Source of the DNA: Pseudomonas sp. ADAK13
Lineage (GTDB): Bacteria > Pseudomonadota > Gammaproteobacteria > Pseudomonadales > Pseudomonadaceae
Assembly (NCBI RefSeq): GCF_012935715.1
Contig: NZ_CP052860.1
Coordinates: 3,720,001-3,784,000 of the forward strand
Direction of reading: 5' to 3'
Length of the DNA stretch: 64,000 nt
Part shown: one piece after another, positions 1-8,432 of the stretch
How the letters are laid out: each line of letters begins with the position of its first letter
Position numbering within the stretch: position 1 is the stretch's first letter
Translations under genes and position numbers: made by a program
Notes under the pieces: model-generated
Seen by the model: the letters and a program-made list of their open reading frames with translations, nothing else
Databases searched by the model: none
What the model was told of the DNA's origin: nothing

Positions 1-72
1 GAGCGGGTAGAGGGAATCGAACCCTCATCTAAAGCTTGGGAAGCTTTCGTTCTACCACTAAACTATACCCGC
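1..72 (-). tRNA. tRNA-Gly (anticodon CCC), 3' end clipped by window edge
   Basis: Read on the minus strand, the sequence folds as a tRNA. The acceptor GCGGGTA pairs with TACCCGC, the anticodon loop is TTCCCAA (anticodon CCC, reading GGG), and the T-arm contains GGTTCGATTCC. The discriminator T and the first C of CCA are at positions 2 and 1, so the last two bases lie outside the window. The body closely resembles the E. coli glycine tRNA with the same anticodon. Positions 73-209 hold no gene that I can support. Confidence 0.95.
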
Positions 73-209
73 TCAGAGCGGCTGACTTTGTACCAGATGT
101 GCTCGCGGATTTGAAGTTTTTCTTCGAAAATTCTGTGTTTTACGTGCTAACGGTCGGTCGTGGGCAGGTGGACCCCCTGGGAAATCCAGCCCACCCACAA
201 CCCCACCGC

Positions 210-1094
210 TCATACGGCAAATGCATGCTGTGGCTGCGACGCGTGGTACCGCAACCGGCTCGGTTGCTGCTCCGGCCTCAAAAAGCCCATCAACGCCTCC
301 CGGCTATCCCGGCACGCGGCCTTGTGCTCCATGTCCAAAAAGTGCCCGGTCGCTTGAATCGTCCCAAAGCTGCTTTTCGCAATATGTTGCCCAAATAACT
401 TGGCGTCCTGAGCGCTGGTGTACTCGTCCCATTCGCCGTTCAAGAACAGCACCGGAATCTCAATCTGCTTCGCCGCCTTGAGGTAGCACAGCCGGTCGCT
501 GTTCAGCACGTGGCTGATGTGAAAGTGCATCTGCCCATACTCATGCTCGGCCAGGCTGCTCACGTGTTTGTAGTTGTAGCGCTTGAACAGCGACGGCAGG
601 TGTTTGCCGATGGTGCTGTTGACCAAGTGGCCCACGCGGTCGCGGTCGAGGTTGCCGAGGTAGTCGACACCGCGCTCCAAATAGTCGCGCATCGGGGTGT
701 TGATCACCGGGGAGAACGAGCTGATCACGGCCTTTTCCACACGGCGCGGCCGGTGGGAGAGGGCGACAAGGGTCGCGGCGCCGCCCCAGGAAAAGGACAG
801 CACGTGTTCGGCGGCGAAGTGGTCAATGAGTTCCAGAAGGATCTGGCCCTCGACTTCTTTCGTCAGCATCTGCTCGTGGCGGTTGTGGATTTTTGAGCGA
901 CCGGCGTAGGGCTGGTCGTACAAAACCACGTTGAACGTCGGGTGCAGGCTTTTCACGGTCTGGGCGAAAGACGCGGTGGTGGCCATTGAGCCGTTGACCA
1001 GGATGATGGTCTTGGCGGCTGCGTCCGCGCGATAGAACTCCGTGTAAACCCGATACTGACCCTGTATATCCAGCACAGCGATTTCTGGCCTCAT
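210..1094 (-). CDS. phaG: (R)-3-hydroxyacyl-ACP:CoA transacylase-type alpha/beta hydrolase PhaG
   Basis: This 294-residue protein matches the P. putida PhaG pattern almost throughout, beginning MRPEIAVLDIQGQYRVYTEF and ending QHAFAV. PhaG links fatty acid synthesis to medium-chain polyhydroxyalkanoate precursors and is related to the rhamnolipid enzyme RhlA. Visible residues are the nucleophile Ser102 in FSWGGA, Asp223 in EWDEY and His251 in TGHF. The HX4D motif described for PhaG is altered: His177 is present but position 182 is Ala. The start at 1094 is chosen because AGGAG lies upstream at normal spacing and the family begins there, although the frame stays open to 1274. It appears monocistronic. 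Confidence 0.9.
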   Translation of the reverse strand: MRPEIAVLDIQGQYRVYTEFYRADAAAKTIILVNGSMATTASFAQTVKSLHPTFNVVLYDQPYAGRSKIHNRHEQMLTKEVEGQILLELIDHFAAEHVLSFSWGGAATLVALSHRPRRVEKAVISSFSPVINTPMRDYLERGVDYLGNLDRDRVGHLVNSTIGKHLPSLFKRYNYKHVSSLAEHEYGQMHFHISHVLNSDRLCYLKAAKQIEIPVLFLNGEWDEYTSAQDAKLFGQHIAKSSFGTIQATGHFLDMEHKAACRDSREALMGFLRPEQQPSRLRYHASQPQHAFAV

Positions 1095-1399
1095 GTCATA
1101 AGACTCCTGGCAAGCGGGTAATGCGCGCAGATCACTCTGCACGAGCTTTGTGACAGGTAGGCATACGCCTGGAAGTGAGGGCCCATGTCGGTCCGGTACT
1201 GGCAGGCCGACGGGTGTTGTTATGGCGGGCAATTTGCCGTAAGAGGCCCGCAGATCAAGCGTGCGGACGGGCAAAGTGTTTCTTGTAGGTAGGGGTGACT
1301 CGCCAGTCAGATTGCGGCTGGCTGGGTTGATTCAAGCATCAGGGATGCCAGTTCGCCAGTCACAGGCGTGGTTTTTTGCCACCATCGGCTGAACGGTCA
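1095..1399. other. Intergenic region upstream of phaG
   Basis: About 305 bases lie between the pseudouridine synthase stop and the phaG start. The phaG frame remains open as far as 1274, but that extension looks like chance: it has no ribosome binding site at its ATG and no family resemblance. I find no convincing hairpin terminator, sigma-54 element or repeat here. The phaG promoter presumably lies in this stretch. Confidence 0.5.
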
Positions 1400-2092
1400 T
1401 CAGACCTGTTGGATTTCAGCGTCCGTCAGCGCCCGGTACTGCCCTGGCGCCAGGGCCGAGTCCAATTCCAGCGGGCCCATGCGCTCGCGGTGCAGGCGCG
1501 TCACTTTGTTGTCGAAGTGCCCGAACATGCGCTTCACCTGGTGATAACGCCCTTCAATGATGCTCAGGCGCGCCGTTCTGGGGCCCAATAGCGCCAGTTC
1601 CGCCGGTTGGGTGGTGAGGTCTTCGAAGGCGAAGTACAGGCCGGCGGCGAAGGTGGCCGCGTATTCCGGGCCAATCTCCTGCTCGGTCTCGACGTAATAG
1701 ACCTTGGGCAATTTGGTTTGCGGCTGGGTCAGGCGGCGCGACCACTGGCCGTCGTTGGTGATCAGCAGCAGGCCGGTGGTGTTGAAATCCAGACGACCGG
1801 CAATGTGCAGCTTGTGCTTGTCCGGTTCATCCAGCAGGTCGAGCACGGTGGGGTGTTGCGGGTCGGAGGTGGCGCTTACGCAGCCCTGGGGTTTGTGCAG
1901 CATGAAGTAGCGTGCAGGTTTGCCGGCTTGCAGCACTTCATCATCCAGCAACACGCGGCTGAACTCGCTGACCGGGTGATGCGGGTCGCTCACGAATTGG
2001 CCGTCGACGGTAATCCGCCGCTCCACCAGCAACAGGCGAACCTGTTTGCGGTTGAAACGGGGCAGGTTGCTGAGGAAACGGTCGACACGCAT
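1400..2092 (-). CDS. RsuA/RluB-family rRNA pseudouridine synthase
   Basis: This 230-residue protein has an N-terminal S4 RNA-binding domain (residues 1-60, starting MRVDRFLSNL) and a pseudouridine synthase domain. The catalytic motif GRLDFNTTGLLL places the nucleophile at Asp102. Its length and S4-plus-catalytic layout fit the RsuA class that modifies a single uridine of small-subunit rRNA, but the exact target cannot be read from sequence. The ATG at 2092 overlaps the stop of the upstream CWC gene as TAATG, which suggests translational coupling. An upstream in-frame ATG at 2146 lies inside that gene and is not used. Confidence 0.9.
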   Translation of the reverse strand: MRVDRFLSNLPRFNRKQVRLLLVERRITVDGQFVSDPHHPVSEFSRVLLDDEVLQAGKPARYFMLHKPQGCVSATSDPQHPTVLDLLDEPDKHKLHIAGRLDFNTTGLLLITNDGQWSRRLTQPQTKLPKVYYVETEQEIGPEYAATFAAGLYFAFEDLTTQPAELALLGPRTARLSIIEGRYHQVKRMFGHFDNKVTRLHRERMGPLELDSALAPGQYRALTDAEIQQV

Positions 2093-2304
2093 TACGTGGG
2101 CTCGGCCCCGCGCAGTTGCTCGTCCACCCGGGCGCAGCGCGGGCACAGGCAGGCCTTGTCGCGCAGCTCCGGCGCCAAGGCTTCAAGCACCGCAGGGTCG
2201 ATGCTCACGGAGTAACACCAGCACGCCTGGTCGGCGGTGCGCGGGTCGGCCAGGGCGCAGTCGTTGCGGGCGCCGCAGGCGGGGCAGAGGGTTGGCGTGG
2301 TCAT
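2092..2304 (-). CDS. Cysteine-rich CWC family protein
   Basis: This is a 70-residue protein with eight cysteines, at positions 7, 10, 16, 28, 30, 52, 54 and 57. They are arranged as CPAC, CWC, and CLCPRC, the hallmark of the small CWC family, which is thought to bind metal. Function is unknown. The start at 2304 (MTTPTLCPACG) is chosen because the conserved cysteines begin just after it, although the frame is open to 2424. It is the first gene of a two-gene unit with the pseudouridine synthase, with a TAATG junction. Confidence 0.82.
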   Translation of the reverse strand: MTTPTLCPACGARNDCALADPRTADQACWCYSVSIDPAVLEALAPELRDKACLCPRCARVDEQLRGAEPT

Positions 2305-2377
2305 CGGTCGGTTCAGGCTGTATCGGACAAGGTCCCGGTGAAACCCGGTGTGCCTTGCACGATACAGCCCCGCCGCG

Positions 2378-5300
2378 TTATTGCAAATCACGCTCCAGCA
2401 CGACCACCCGTTGGCCGGCGCCAATGCCGCTGCCCGGTTGCACGGGAATTTCGCGCACGGTGCCGGCGAACGGCGCGAGCACCGGGATTTCCATTTTCAT
2501 CGACTCCAGGATCACCAGCACATCGCCTGCCGCGACGGGTTCGCCGACGGCCACCTGAACCTGCCAGAGATTGCCGGCGATGTGGCTGTCGATGCTGTAT
2601 TCGTTGGCCTGCAATGGCGTGTCTTGGCCCAGTGGCGCGGCGAGTTCCTCGCTGTCGAAATGCGCCTGGCCGCTGGCGATCCAGCGCTCGCGTTCGGCGT
2701 TGAACGCGCGTTGCTGTTGGCCGCGAAACTCGCCGATGCTCTCGGCTTCCTGGGTCAGAAAAGCCTGGTAATCCGTCAGGTTGAGTTGGCTGTGTTCGAT
2801 GCTCAGTTCAAATCGCCCTAGGGGGAAATCCCGGCGAATCTGCACCAGCTCATCGGCGCTGACCGGGTAGAAACGGATCTGGTCGAAGAAGCGCAGCAAC
2901 CACGGTTTGCCATCGAACGCCGCCACTTCCCGGTAGCGGTTCCACATCTGCAAGGTGCGCCCGACGAACTGATAACCGCCGGGGCCTTCCATGCCGTAGA
3001 CGCACAGGTAGGCGCCGCCGATGCCCACGGAGTTTTCAGCGGTCCAGGTGCGCGCGGGGTTGTATTTGGTGGTGACCAGGCGGTGGCGCGGGTCCAGCGG
3101 CGTGGCCACCGGTGCGCCGAGGTAGACGTCGCCCAGGCCCATCACCAGGTAGCTGGCATCGAACACGGTGTGGCGTACTTCGTCGAGGTTGGCCAGGTCG
3201 TTGATGCGGCGGATGAACTCCAGGTTGCTCGGGCACCAGGGCGCGTCCTTGCGCACGGTGGTCATGTATTTTTCGATGGCCAGTTGGCAGGCAGGGTCGT
3301 CCCAGGAGAGTGGCAGGTGGACGATGCGCGAGGGCACTTGCAGGTTGTGGCTGGCGCAGACGGTGTGCCATTCGGTGGTGATCAACGCCAGGAGATCGGC
3401 GAGGGGCAGTTGTTCGGGCTGGTAGTGGATTTGCAGGGAGCGGATGCCGGGTGTCAGGTCGATGACGCCGTGCAGGTCGCGGGTCTCGAGGGCTTGCATC
3501 AGGGCGTGGGCACGGAAGCGCAGCACCAGGTCGAGTTCGGCGGCGCCGATTTCCAGGAGCAAGTGGGTGTCGCCGGCGAGGCGGGCAACGAGGCGGGTGT
3601 CCTGTGTGCCGATATCCAGAACCACAGGTGAACGGTAGGAGCCCGGCTTGCCGGCGATGGTATCAATGCGGTGTTCCGGATGTACCGAGGTGCCTGCATC
3701 GCGAGCAAGCTTGCTCCTACAGTGATCCCATTTCAGGGCAAGGTCGCGGGCGGTTGTTAGATCGACTGGGGTGAAGCGGATTTTGTCGCCCGCCTTGAGC
3801 TGGCCCAACTGCCACAAGTCCGCCTCGATCACCGTCACCGGGCACACAAACCCACCCAGGCTCGGGCCGTCGGGGCCTAGGATGACCGGCATGTCTCCGG
3901 TGAAATCCACCGCGCCAATCGCATAGGGATTGTCATGGATATTCGATGGGTGCAGTCCCGCCTCACCACCATCGGTACGCGCCCACAAAGGCTTGGGCCC
4001 TATCAGCCGCACGCCCGTGCGGCTGGAGTTGAAATGCACTTCCCACTGGGTCGCGAAGAACGTCTCGATATACTCGGGCTTGAAGTATTCCGGCGCGCCG
4101 TGAGGGCCGTAGATCACCCGCAATGTGCGCACGTCGGCAAGTGGCTCGGGTACCAGTTGTTGACCCGAGCTAACGTCTGCAAGCGGCAGTAAATGCAACA
4201 CATCCCCCGCCCGCAAAGCCCGCCCGCCATGCCCACCAAACTGGCCAAGCGTGAAGGTACTTTTGCTGCCCAGATAATCCGGAACCTGCAACCCGCCGCG
4301 CACGCACAGGTAGCTGCGAGCACCGGCTCCGGCGAGGGTGCCCAGGCTCAAGGTCGCGCCCGCCGGGATCAACAATGCGGTATTCATCGGCACCACGTCA
4401 TCATTCAACCGCAGCGCAATGTCCGCGCCGGTCACCGCCACCACCGCCGCACAATTGAAACGCAACAACGGCCCGCTCATGGTGATTTCCAACGCGGCGG
4501 CCCCCTCGGCATTTCCCAACAGGCGGTTGCCCAGGCGCAAGGCGCGGCTGTCCATCGGCCCCGACGGCGGCACGCCCACGGCCCAGTATCCGAGGCGCCC
4601 CGGATAATCCTGAACACTGGTTTGCGTTCCGGCGCTCAGCACTTCAAACGTATCAGCGCGGTACACCAAATCTTCCAGGCAGCGAGTCCATGGCTGGCCG
4701 CTGGCGAACGGTGCGGCCAGCAGAATCTGGCGCAGGTAATCCCGGTTGGTTTCCACGCCATACAACTGGCTGTTGCTCAATGCTTGATGCAGGTCGAGGC
4801 GCGCCTGTTCGCGAGTCGGCGCCCAGGTGATGAGCTTGGCGATCATCGGGTCGAAGTAGGGCGGGATCTCGCAGCCGGCCTCGACCCAGGTGTCGATGCG
4901 CAGGCCGTCCGCGGCGGGGAAGTCCACACAGGTCAAAAGCCCGGGGCTCGGCTGAAAATCCCGGCCCGGGTCTTCGGCGTACAGGCGTGCCTGAATCGCG
5001 TGGCCGTGGGGCTTCAACTCCAGCTCCCGCAGCGGGGGCAATTCCCCGGCGGCCAACTGCACCATCCAGCGCACCAGGTCCACGCCCCACACCTGCTCGG
5101 TGACGCCATGCTCCACCTGCAACCGGGTGTTCACTTCCAGAAAGTAGAAGCGGCCATCGGCGCTATCAAAGATAAATTCCACGGTGCCGGCGCTGCGGTA
5201 ATTCACCGCCTTGGCCAGGGTGATAGCGGCACGGCACAGCTCGTCCGCCATGCCGTCGGGCAGGTTTGGCGCCGGGGTTTCTTCGAGCACTTTCTGGTTG

Positions 5301-5998
5301 CGCCGCTGCACCGAACAGTCGCGCACGCCGAGGGCGATCACCTCGCCACACCCATCACCAAACACCTGCACTTCCAGATGACGGGCGTGCTGGATGTACT
5401 TCTCGATAAACACGCCAGCGTCGCTGAAATTGTTCTGGCCCAGGCGTTTGACCGCCTCGAAACAGTCGCGCAATTCGTCGGCGCTGTGGCACACGCGCAT
5501 ACCGATGCCGCCACCGCCGGCGGTGCTTTTAAGCATGATCGGATAGCCCACGCTTTCCCCGGCCAGCAGCGCTGCGTCGAGGCTGTTGAGCAGCTCGGTG
5601 CCTTCCAGCAACGGGATGTCGTGTTGCTTGGCCAACGCACGGGCGGTGTGCTTGAGGCCGAACACGCGCAGCTGTTCCGGCGTCGGGCCGACGAAGGCGA
5701 TGCCGGCTGTTTCGCAGGCTTCGGCGAAGGCGGCGTTTTCCGAGAGAAAGCCGTAGCCCGGGTGAATCGCCGTGGCGCCACAGGCCTTGGCCGTGGCGAG
5801 GATTTTCTCCACCGATAGATACGTCCCGGCCGCCGCGCCTTCGCCCAGGCTGTAGGCCTCGTCGGCTTGCTGGATATGCAGGCTGGCCGCATCGGCTTCG
5901 GAATACACCGCCACGCCCTTGACCGACAGCTCGCGCAAGGTGCGCAGGATGCGGCAGGCGATGGCGCCACGGTTGGCGATCAACAGTTTTTCGAACAT
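2378..5998 (-). CDS. Biotin-dependent guanidine/urea carboxylase
   Basis: This 1206-residue enzyme has the urea carboxylase layout. A biotin carboxylase module spans residues 1 to about 450 (starting MFEKLLIANRGAIACRI). The paired AHS2 and AHS1 carboxyltransferase modules follow at about 470-760 and 800-1050. A C-terminal biotinyl domain carries ESMKMEI, with Lys1168 the biotin site. A guanidine-I riboswitch and two DUF1989 genes in the same operon argue for guanidine rather than urea as substrate; carboxyguanidine would be the product. Residues about 760-788 are encoded by an in-frame REPIN at the AHS2-AHS1 linker. No allophanate hydrolase follows. The start at 5998 fits the family; the frame is open to 6115. 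Confidence 0.9.
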   Translation of the reverse strand: MFEKLLIANRGAIACRILRTLRELSVKGVAVYSEADAASLHIQQADEAYSLGEGAAAGTYLSVEKILATAKACGATAIHPGYGFLSENAAFAEACETAGIAFVGPTPEQLRVFGLKHTARALAKQHDIPLLEGTELLNSLDAALLAGESVGYPIMLKSTAGGGGIGMRVCHSADELRDCFEAVKRLGQNNFSDAGVFIEKYIQHARHLEVQVFGDGCGEVIALGVRDCSVQRRNQKVLEETPAPNLPDGMADELCRAAITLAKAVNYRSAGTVEFIFDSADGRFYFLEVNTRLQVEHGVTEQVWGVDLVRWMVQLAAGELPPLRELELKPHGHAIQARLYAEDPGRDFQPSPGLLTCVDFPAADGLRIDTWVEAGCEIPPYFDPMIAKLITWAPTREQARLDLHQALSNSQLYGVETNRDYLRQILLAAPFASGQPWTRCLEDLVYRADTFEVLSAGTQTSVQDYPGRLGYWAVGVPPSGPMDSRALRLGNRLLGNAEGAAALEITMSGPLLRFNCAAVVAVTGADIALRLNDDVVPMNTALLIPAGATLSLGTLAGAGARSYLCVRGGLQVPDYLGSKSTFTLGQFGGHGGRALRAGDVLHLLPLADVSSGQQLVPEPLADVRTLRVIYGPHGAPEYFKPEYIETFFATQWEVHFNSSRTGVRLIGPKPLWARTDGGEAGLHPSNIHDNPYAIGAVDFTGDMPVILGPDGPSLGGFVCPVTVIEADLWQLGQLKAGDKIRFTPVDLTTARDLALKWDHCRSKLARDAGTSVHPEHRIDTIAGKPGSYRSPVVLDIGTQDTRLVARLAGDTHLLLEIGAAELDLVLRFRAHALMQALETRDLHGVIDLTPGIRSLQIHYQPEQLPLADLLALITTEWHTVCASHNLQVPSRIVHLPLSWDDPACQLAIEKYMTTVRKDAPWCPSNLEFIRRINDLANLDEVRHTVFDASYLVMGLGDVYLGAPVATPLDPRHRLVTTKYNPARTWTAENSVGIGGAYLCVYGMEGPGGYQFVGRTLQMWNRYREVAAFDGKPWLLRFFDQIRFYPVSADELVQIRRDFPLGRFELSIEHSQLNLTDYQAFLTQEAESIGEFRGQQQRAFNAERERWIASGQAHFDSEELAAPLGQDTPLQANEYSIDSHIAGNLWQVQVAVGEPVAAGDVLVILESMKMEIPVLAPFAGTVREIPVQPGSGIGAGQRVVVLERDLQ
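3635..3720. repeat. REPIN (REP doublet) inside the carboxylase coding sequence
   Basis: Two inverted REP arms bound this 86-bp element. One arm begins GTAGGAGCCCGGCTTGCCGG at 3635. The other ends CGAGCAAGCTTGCTCCTAC at 3720. The arms resemble those of the intergenic REPINs at 6117-6207 and 32882-32966. The reading frame of the carboxylase passes straight through and encodes a basic linker of about 29 residues between two catalytic modules. REPINs are normally extragenic, which makes this placement unusual. Confidence 0.85.
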
Positions 5999-6116
5999 GG
6001 CAAAACCCCGCAGGCCGATGAGTGCTCGGCCTTGTCCTGGGATGCGGGCCGTCCCGCAAATGTGGATGGCGCTGCGGTCGTCCGGAGCGCAAATTTCAAC
6101 ACCAATGGAGATCAAC

Positions 6117-6207
6117 TGTGGGAGCCGGGCTTGCCCGCGATGGCGTTGGGTCAGTCACCCCATATGTTGGCTGATCCACCGCTATCGCAGGCAAATCAGC
6201 TCCCACA
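6117..6207. repeat. REPIN between carboxylase and DUF1989 gene
   Basis: One arm reads TGTGGGAGCCGGGCTTGCCC from 6117. The inverted partner at 6181-6207 ends GCTCCCACA, giving a typical Pseudomonas REP doublet. It sits inside the operon, in the 305-base gap 5999-6303, which holds no gene that I can support. Such elements can stabilise upstream mRNA or dampen downstream expression, so it may set the carboxylase level relative to the transporter genes. Confidence 0.88.
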
Positions 6208-6303
6208 GGTCATCTTCCACAGTTGATCTTCAGCGTTTTTGGAGGCACTGCCCGGCTCGGGCCTGGCACAGGGCGAACAACCACTGACGTAACCGCTTCA
6301 TTT

Positions 6304-6936
6304 TCAGTTCCATACCAGTAACTCCGCAGGGGTAGGGTTGTAGCCGTTGCACGGGTTGTTCAGTTGCGGGCAGTTGGAGATCAGCACGATCACGTCCATC
6401 TCGGCCCGCAGGTCGACGTACTTGCCGGGGGCGGAAATACCGTCCTCGAACGTCAGCCCGCCATCGGCCGTCACCGGCACATTCATGAAGAAATTGATGT
6501 TCGGCCCGATGTCACTTTTGCCCAGGCGTCCATCGTGGGCGCAGGCCCGCAGGTAGTTGTCACGGCAGCTGTGCATGTAGCGTTTTTCCAGGGCGTAGCG
6601 CACGGTGTTGCTCTCCTGGGCGCAGGCGCCGCCGAGGGTGTCGTGGCGCCCGCAGGTGTCGTCGATGAGGGTCAGCATCGGCTGGCCGAGGTTGGAATAC
6701 AGCACGCTGCCGGTGCTCAGGTACACGCGGTTTTGCCGGCGCAACGTGCGCTGTACGTCGTAGCGTTCCTTGGGGTTTTTCAGGCTGTAGAACAGCGTGT
6801 CGACCGCCTGGTTGCCCTCAAGGTCGAGGATGCGCAGGGTCTGGCCGGCCTTCACTTCCATCAGCCAGGGTTCGCCGGCGGGAATGGTCGCGCGGTACAC
6901 GGCCGCGTCCGGTTGTTTGGCGAGTGCGATAGACAT
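6304..6936 (-). CDS. DUF1989 urea carboxylase-associated protein 2 (carboxyguanidine deiminase subunit)
   Basis: This 210-residue DUF1989 protein carries the family core with Cys-rich signatures DTCGRHDTLGGACAQ and NFFMNVPV, and ends in PAELLVWN. DUF1989 pairs encoded next to guanidine carboxylase were shown in other bacteria to act together as carboxyguanidine deiminase (CgdAB), which yields allophanate and ammonia. The gene begins 9 bases after its paralogue stops and precedes the carboxylase in the same operon. The start at 6936 (MSIALAKQ) has a GAGGATC sequence upstream. Assignment to the CgdB rather than CgdA role rests on gene order and is inferred. Confidence 0.87.
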   Translation of the reverse strand: MSIALAKQPDAAVYRATIPAGEPWLMEVKAGQTLRILDLEGNQAVDTLFYSLKNPKERYDVQRTLRRQNRVYLSTGSVLYSNLGQPMLTLIDDTCGRHDTLGGACAQESNTVRYALEKRYMHSCRDNYLRACAHDGRLGKSDIGPNINFFMNVPVTADGGLTFEDGISAPGKYVDLRAEMDVIVLISNCPQLNNPCNGYNPTPAELLVWN

Positions 6937-6945
6937 GGCAGATCC

Positions 6946-7671
6946 TCAGGCGAACAGACGGTCGGTGTTGATAAAGCCGCGCTCGTTTTCCGGGCGCGAG
7001 GTGCGGCAGTGTTCGGCGACGCTTTTGTCGGCGTTCATCCAGCTGAGTTTCAGCGGCTGCGGCGCGTATTCGGGGTTCGGGTCCATGGGATGCTGCAGGG
7101 CGGTGAGCACCACCAGCGTGTCCATCGGTGCGTAGAGTTCGATGTAGTCGCCGGCCTTGGAATGGCCGGCCACAAAATGCAGGCCGCCGGCGTCATCCAC
7201 CGTGACTTTGCTGAACAGGTTGAGGGTCATCAACAGGTCGGAAAGCCCCAGGCCCCACTTGCCCAGTTCCACCAGCAGGTTGTCGGTGCCGTTGCGGTAG
7301 AAGCCGTTGCGCAGCTCTTGATAGCGGCCGTTGCCGTATTTTTCCGCGACCTCGGCGGCGCATAGCACGCCGCCGATGCTGTCGCTCCAGCCGCAGGTGT
7401 CGGCGGTGATGGCGGCCAGCACGCGGCCCATGTCCGAGTACAGGCAATGGCCGGTGGTGAGCTTGGCGGTGTGTTGGCATTTGAGGCTGTCGGGCAGGTT
7501 CAGGCGCTCGGTTTTTTCGTTGGCGTTGAGCAGGGTCAGGCTGACGTTGGCGCCGCCGCGAAGGTCGGTGAGGCGCAGCAGTTGGCCGCGCTTGAGCACG
7601 AAGGAACGGTGGCCGCCGCCGGGGAGCATTTCCTCGGCGAAGGGTGGGAACAATTGAGTTGAGTCGGTCAT
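6946..7671 (-). CDS. DUF1989 urea carboxylase-associated protein 1 (carboxyguanidine deiminase subunit)
   Basis: This 241-residue DUF1989 protein is the larger of the pair. It has the motif ADTCGWSDSIGGVLCAAE, which aligns with DTCGRHDTLGGACAQ of the neighbour. Together the two are expected to form the carboxyguanidine deiminase. The ATG at 7671 overlaps the stop of the upstream ATPase gene as ATGA, so the operon is tightly coupled here. The frame is open upstream to 7875, but that extension lies within the ATPase gene and is rejected. Confidence 0.87.
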   Translation of the reverse strand: MTDSTQLFPPFAEEMLPGGGHRSFVLKRGQLLRLTDLRGGANVSLTLLNANEKTERLNLPDSLKCQHTAKLTTGHCLYSDMGRVLAAITADTCGWSDSIGGVLCAAEVAEKYGNGRYQELRNGFYRNGTDNLLVELGKWGLGLSDLLMTLNLFSKVTVDDAGGLHFVAGHSKAGDYIELYAPMDTLVVLTALQHPMDPNPEYAPQPLKLSWMNADKSVAEHCRTSRPENERGFINTDRLFA

Positions 7672-8432
7672 TTGGACGTGGCTCCAAGTTCGGCGGCGAT
7701 CGCCTTGCGGCGCTCGCTGTTCAAAGGGATGTCGTAGGTAATGCGGGCGCCGTAAGCGCCGGGGGCGTGCGGGTCGAGGCGCACCTTGTCGAACACCAGC
7801 AAGCGGGTGCCGAGGCTGAAGCCTTCGCTCAGGTCGTGGGTGACCATGAACACCGTCAGCCTGGTTTCGCGCCACAGCTCCAGCAACAGCAGGTGCATGT
7901 CTTTGCGAATGCCCGGGTCGAGGGCGCCGAAGGGTTCGTCCAGCAGCAACACGCGGGGCTTCATGATCAGCGCCTGGGCGATGGCCAGCCGCTGTTGCAT
8001 ACCGCCGGAAAGCTGTGCCGGGTACTTGTCCAGGGCGTGGCCCAAACCGACTTTGTGCAGCAGGGCCGCGGCCTGTTCCCGTGCCTGTTTTTTCGCGCTG
8101 CCGAACAGGCGGCCGAGCAGCGGTGAGCGCGGCAGTTCGAGGCCCAGCGCAACGTTGTTCAGCACCGTCAGGTGCGGGAACACCGAGTAGCGCTGGAACA
8201 CCACGCCACGGCTGGCATCGGGTTCGGCGGCCAGGGGTTTACCGTCCAGCAGGATCTCGCCATGGCTGGCGGTTTCCTGGCCCAGCAGCAGGCGCAGGAA
8301 GGTCGATTTGCCGCAACCGGAAGTGCCGACCAGGGTGCAGAACTCACCTTCGGCCACGTGCAGGTTCAGGCGCTCCAACACCACCTGGTCGCCATAGCGC
8401 TGCCACACATTGTTGACGCTGATAAAACTCAT
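7668..8432 (-). CDS. ABC transporter ATP-binding protein (guanidine/urea carboxylase region)
   Basis: This 254-residue ATPase is of the nitrate/taurine class. Walker A is GTSGCGKST (36-44), the ABC signature is LSGGMQQR (141-148), and Walker B is VLLLDEP (161-167). It energises the adjacent permease and works with the periplasmic protein at the head of the operon. Both junctions are ATGA overlaps (with the permease at 8432 and the DUF1989 gene at 7671). The frame is open far upstream of 8432, but that part lies within the permease gene and is not protein. The transported compound is inferred from the riboswitch. Confidence 0.93.
   Translation of the reverse strand: MSFISVNNVWQRYGDQVVLERLNLHVAEGEFCTLVGTSGCGKSTFLRLLLGQETASHGEILLDGKPLAAEPDASRGVVFQRYSVFPHLTVLNNVALGLELPRSPLLGRLFGSAKKQAREQAAALLHKVGLGHALDKYPAQLSGGMQQRLAIAQALIMKPRVLLLDEPFGALDPGIRKDMHLLLLELWRETRLTVFMVTHDLSEGFSLGTRLLVFDKVRLDPHAPGAYGARITYDIPLNSERRKAIAAELGATSK

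Noticed and set aside
4193..5818. A 541-codon open frame on the plus strand opposite the carboxylase gene
   Set aside because: It is antisense to a well-supported gene in high-GC DNA, has no ribosome site or family features, and mirrors the carboxylase codon pattern.
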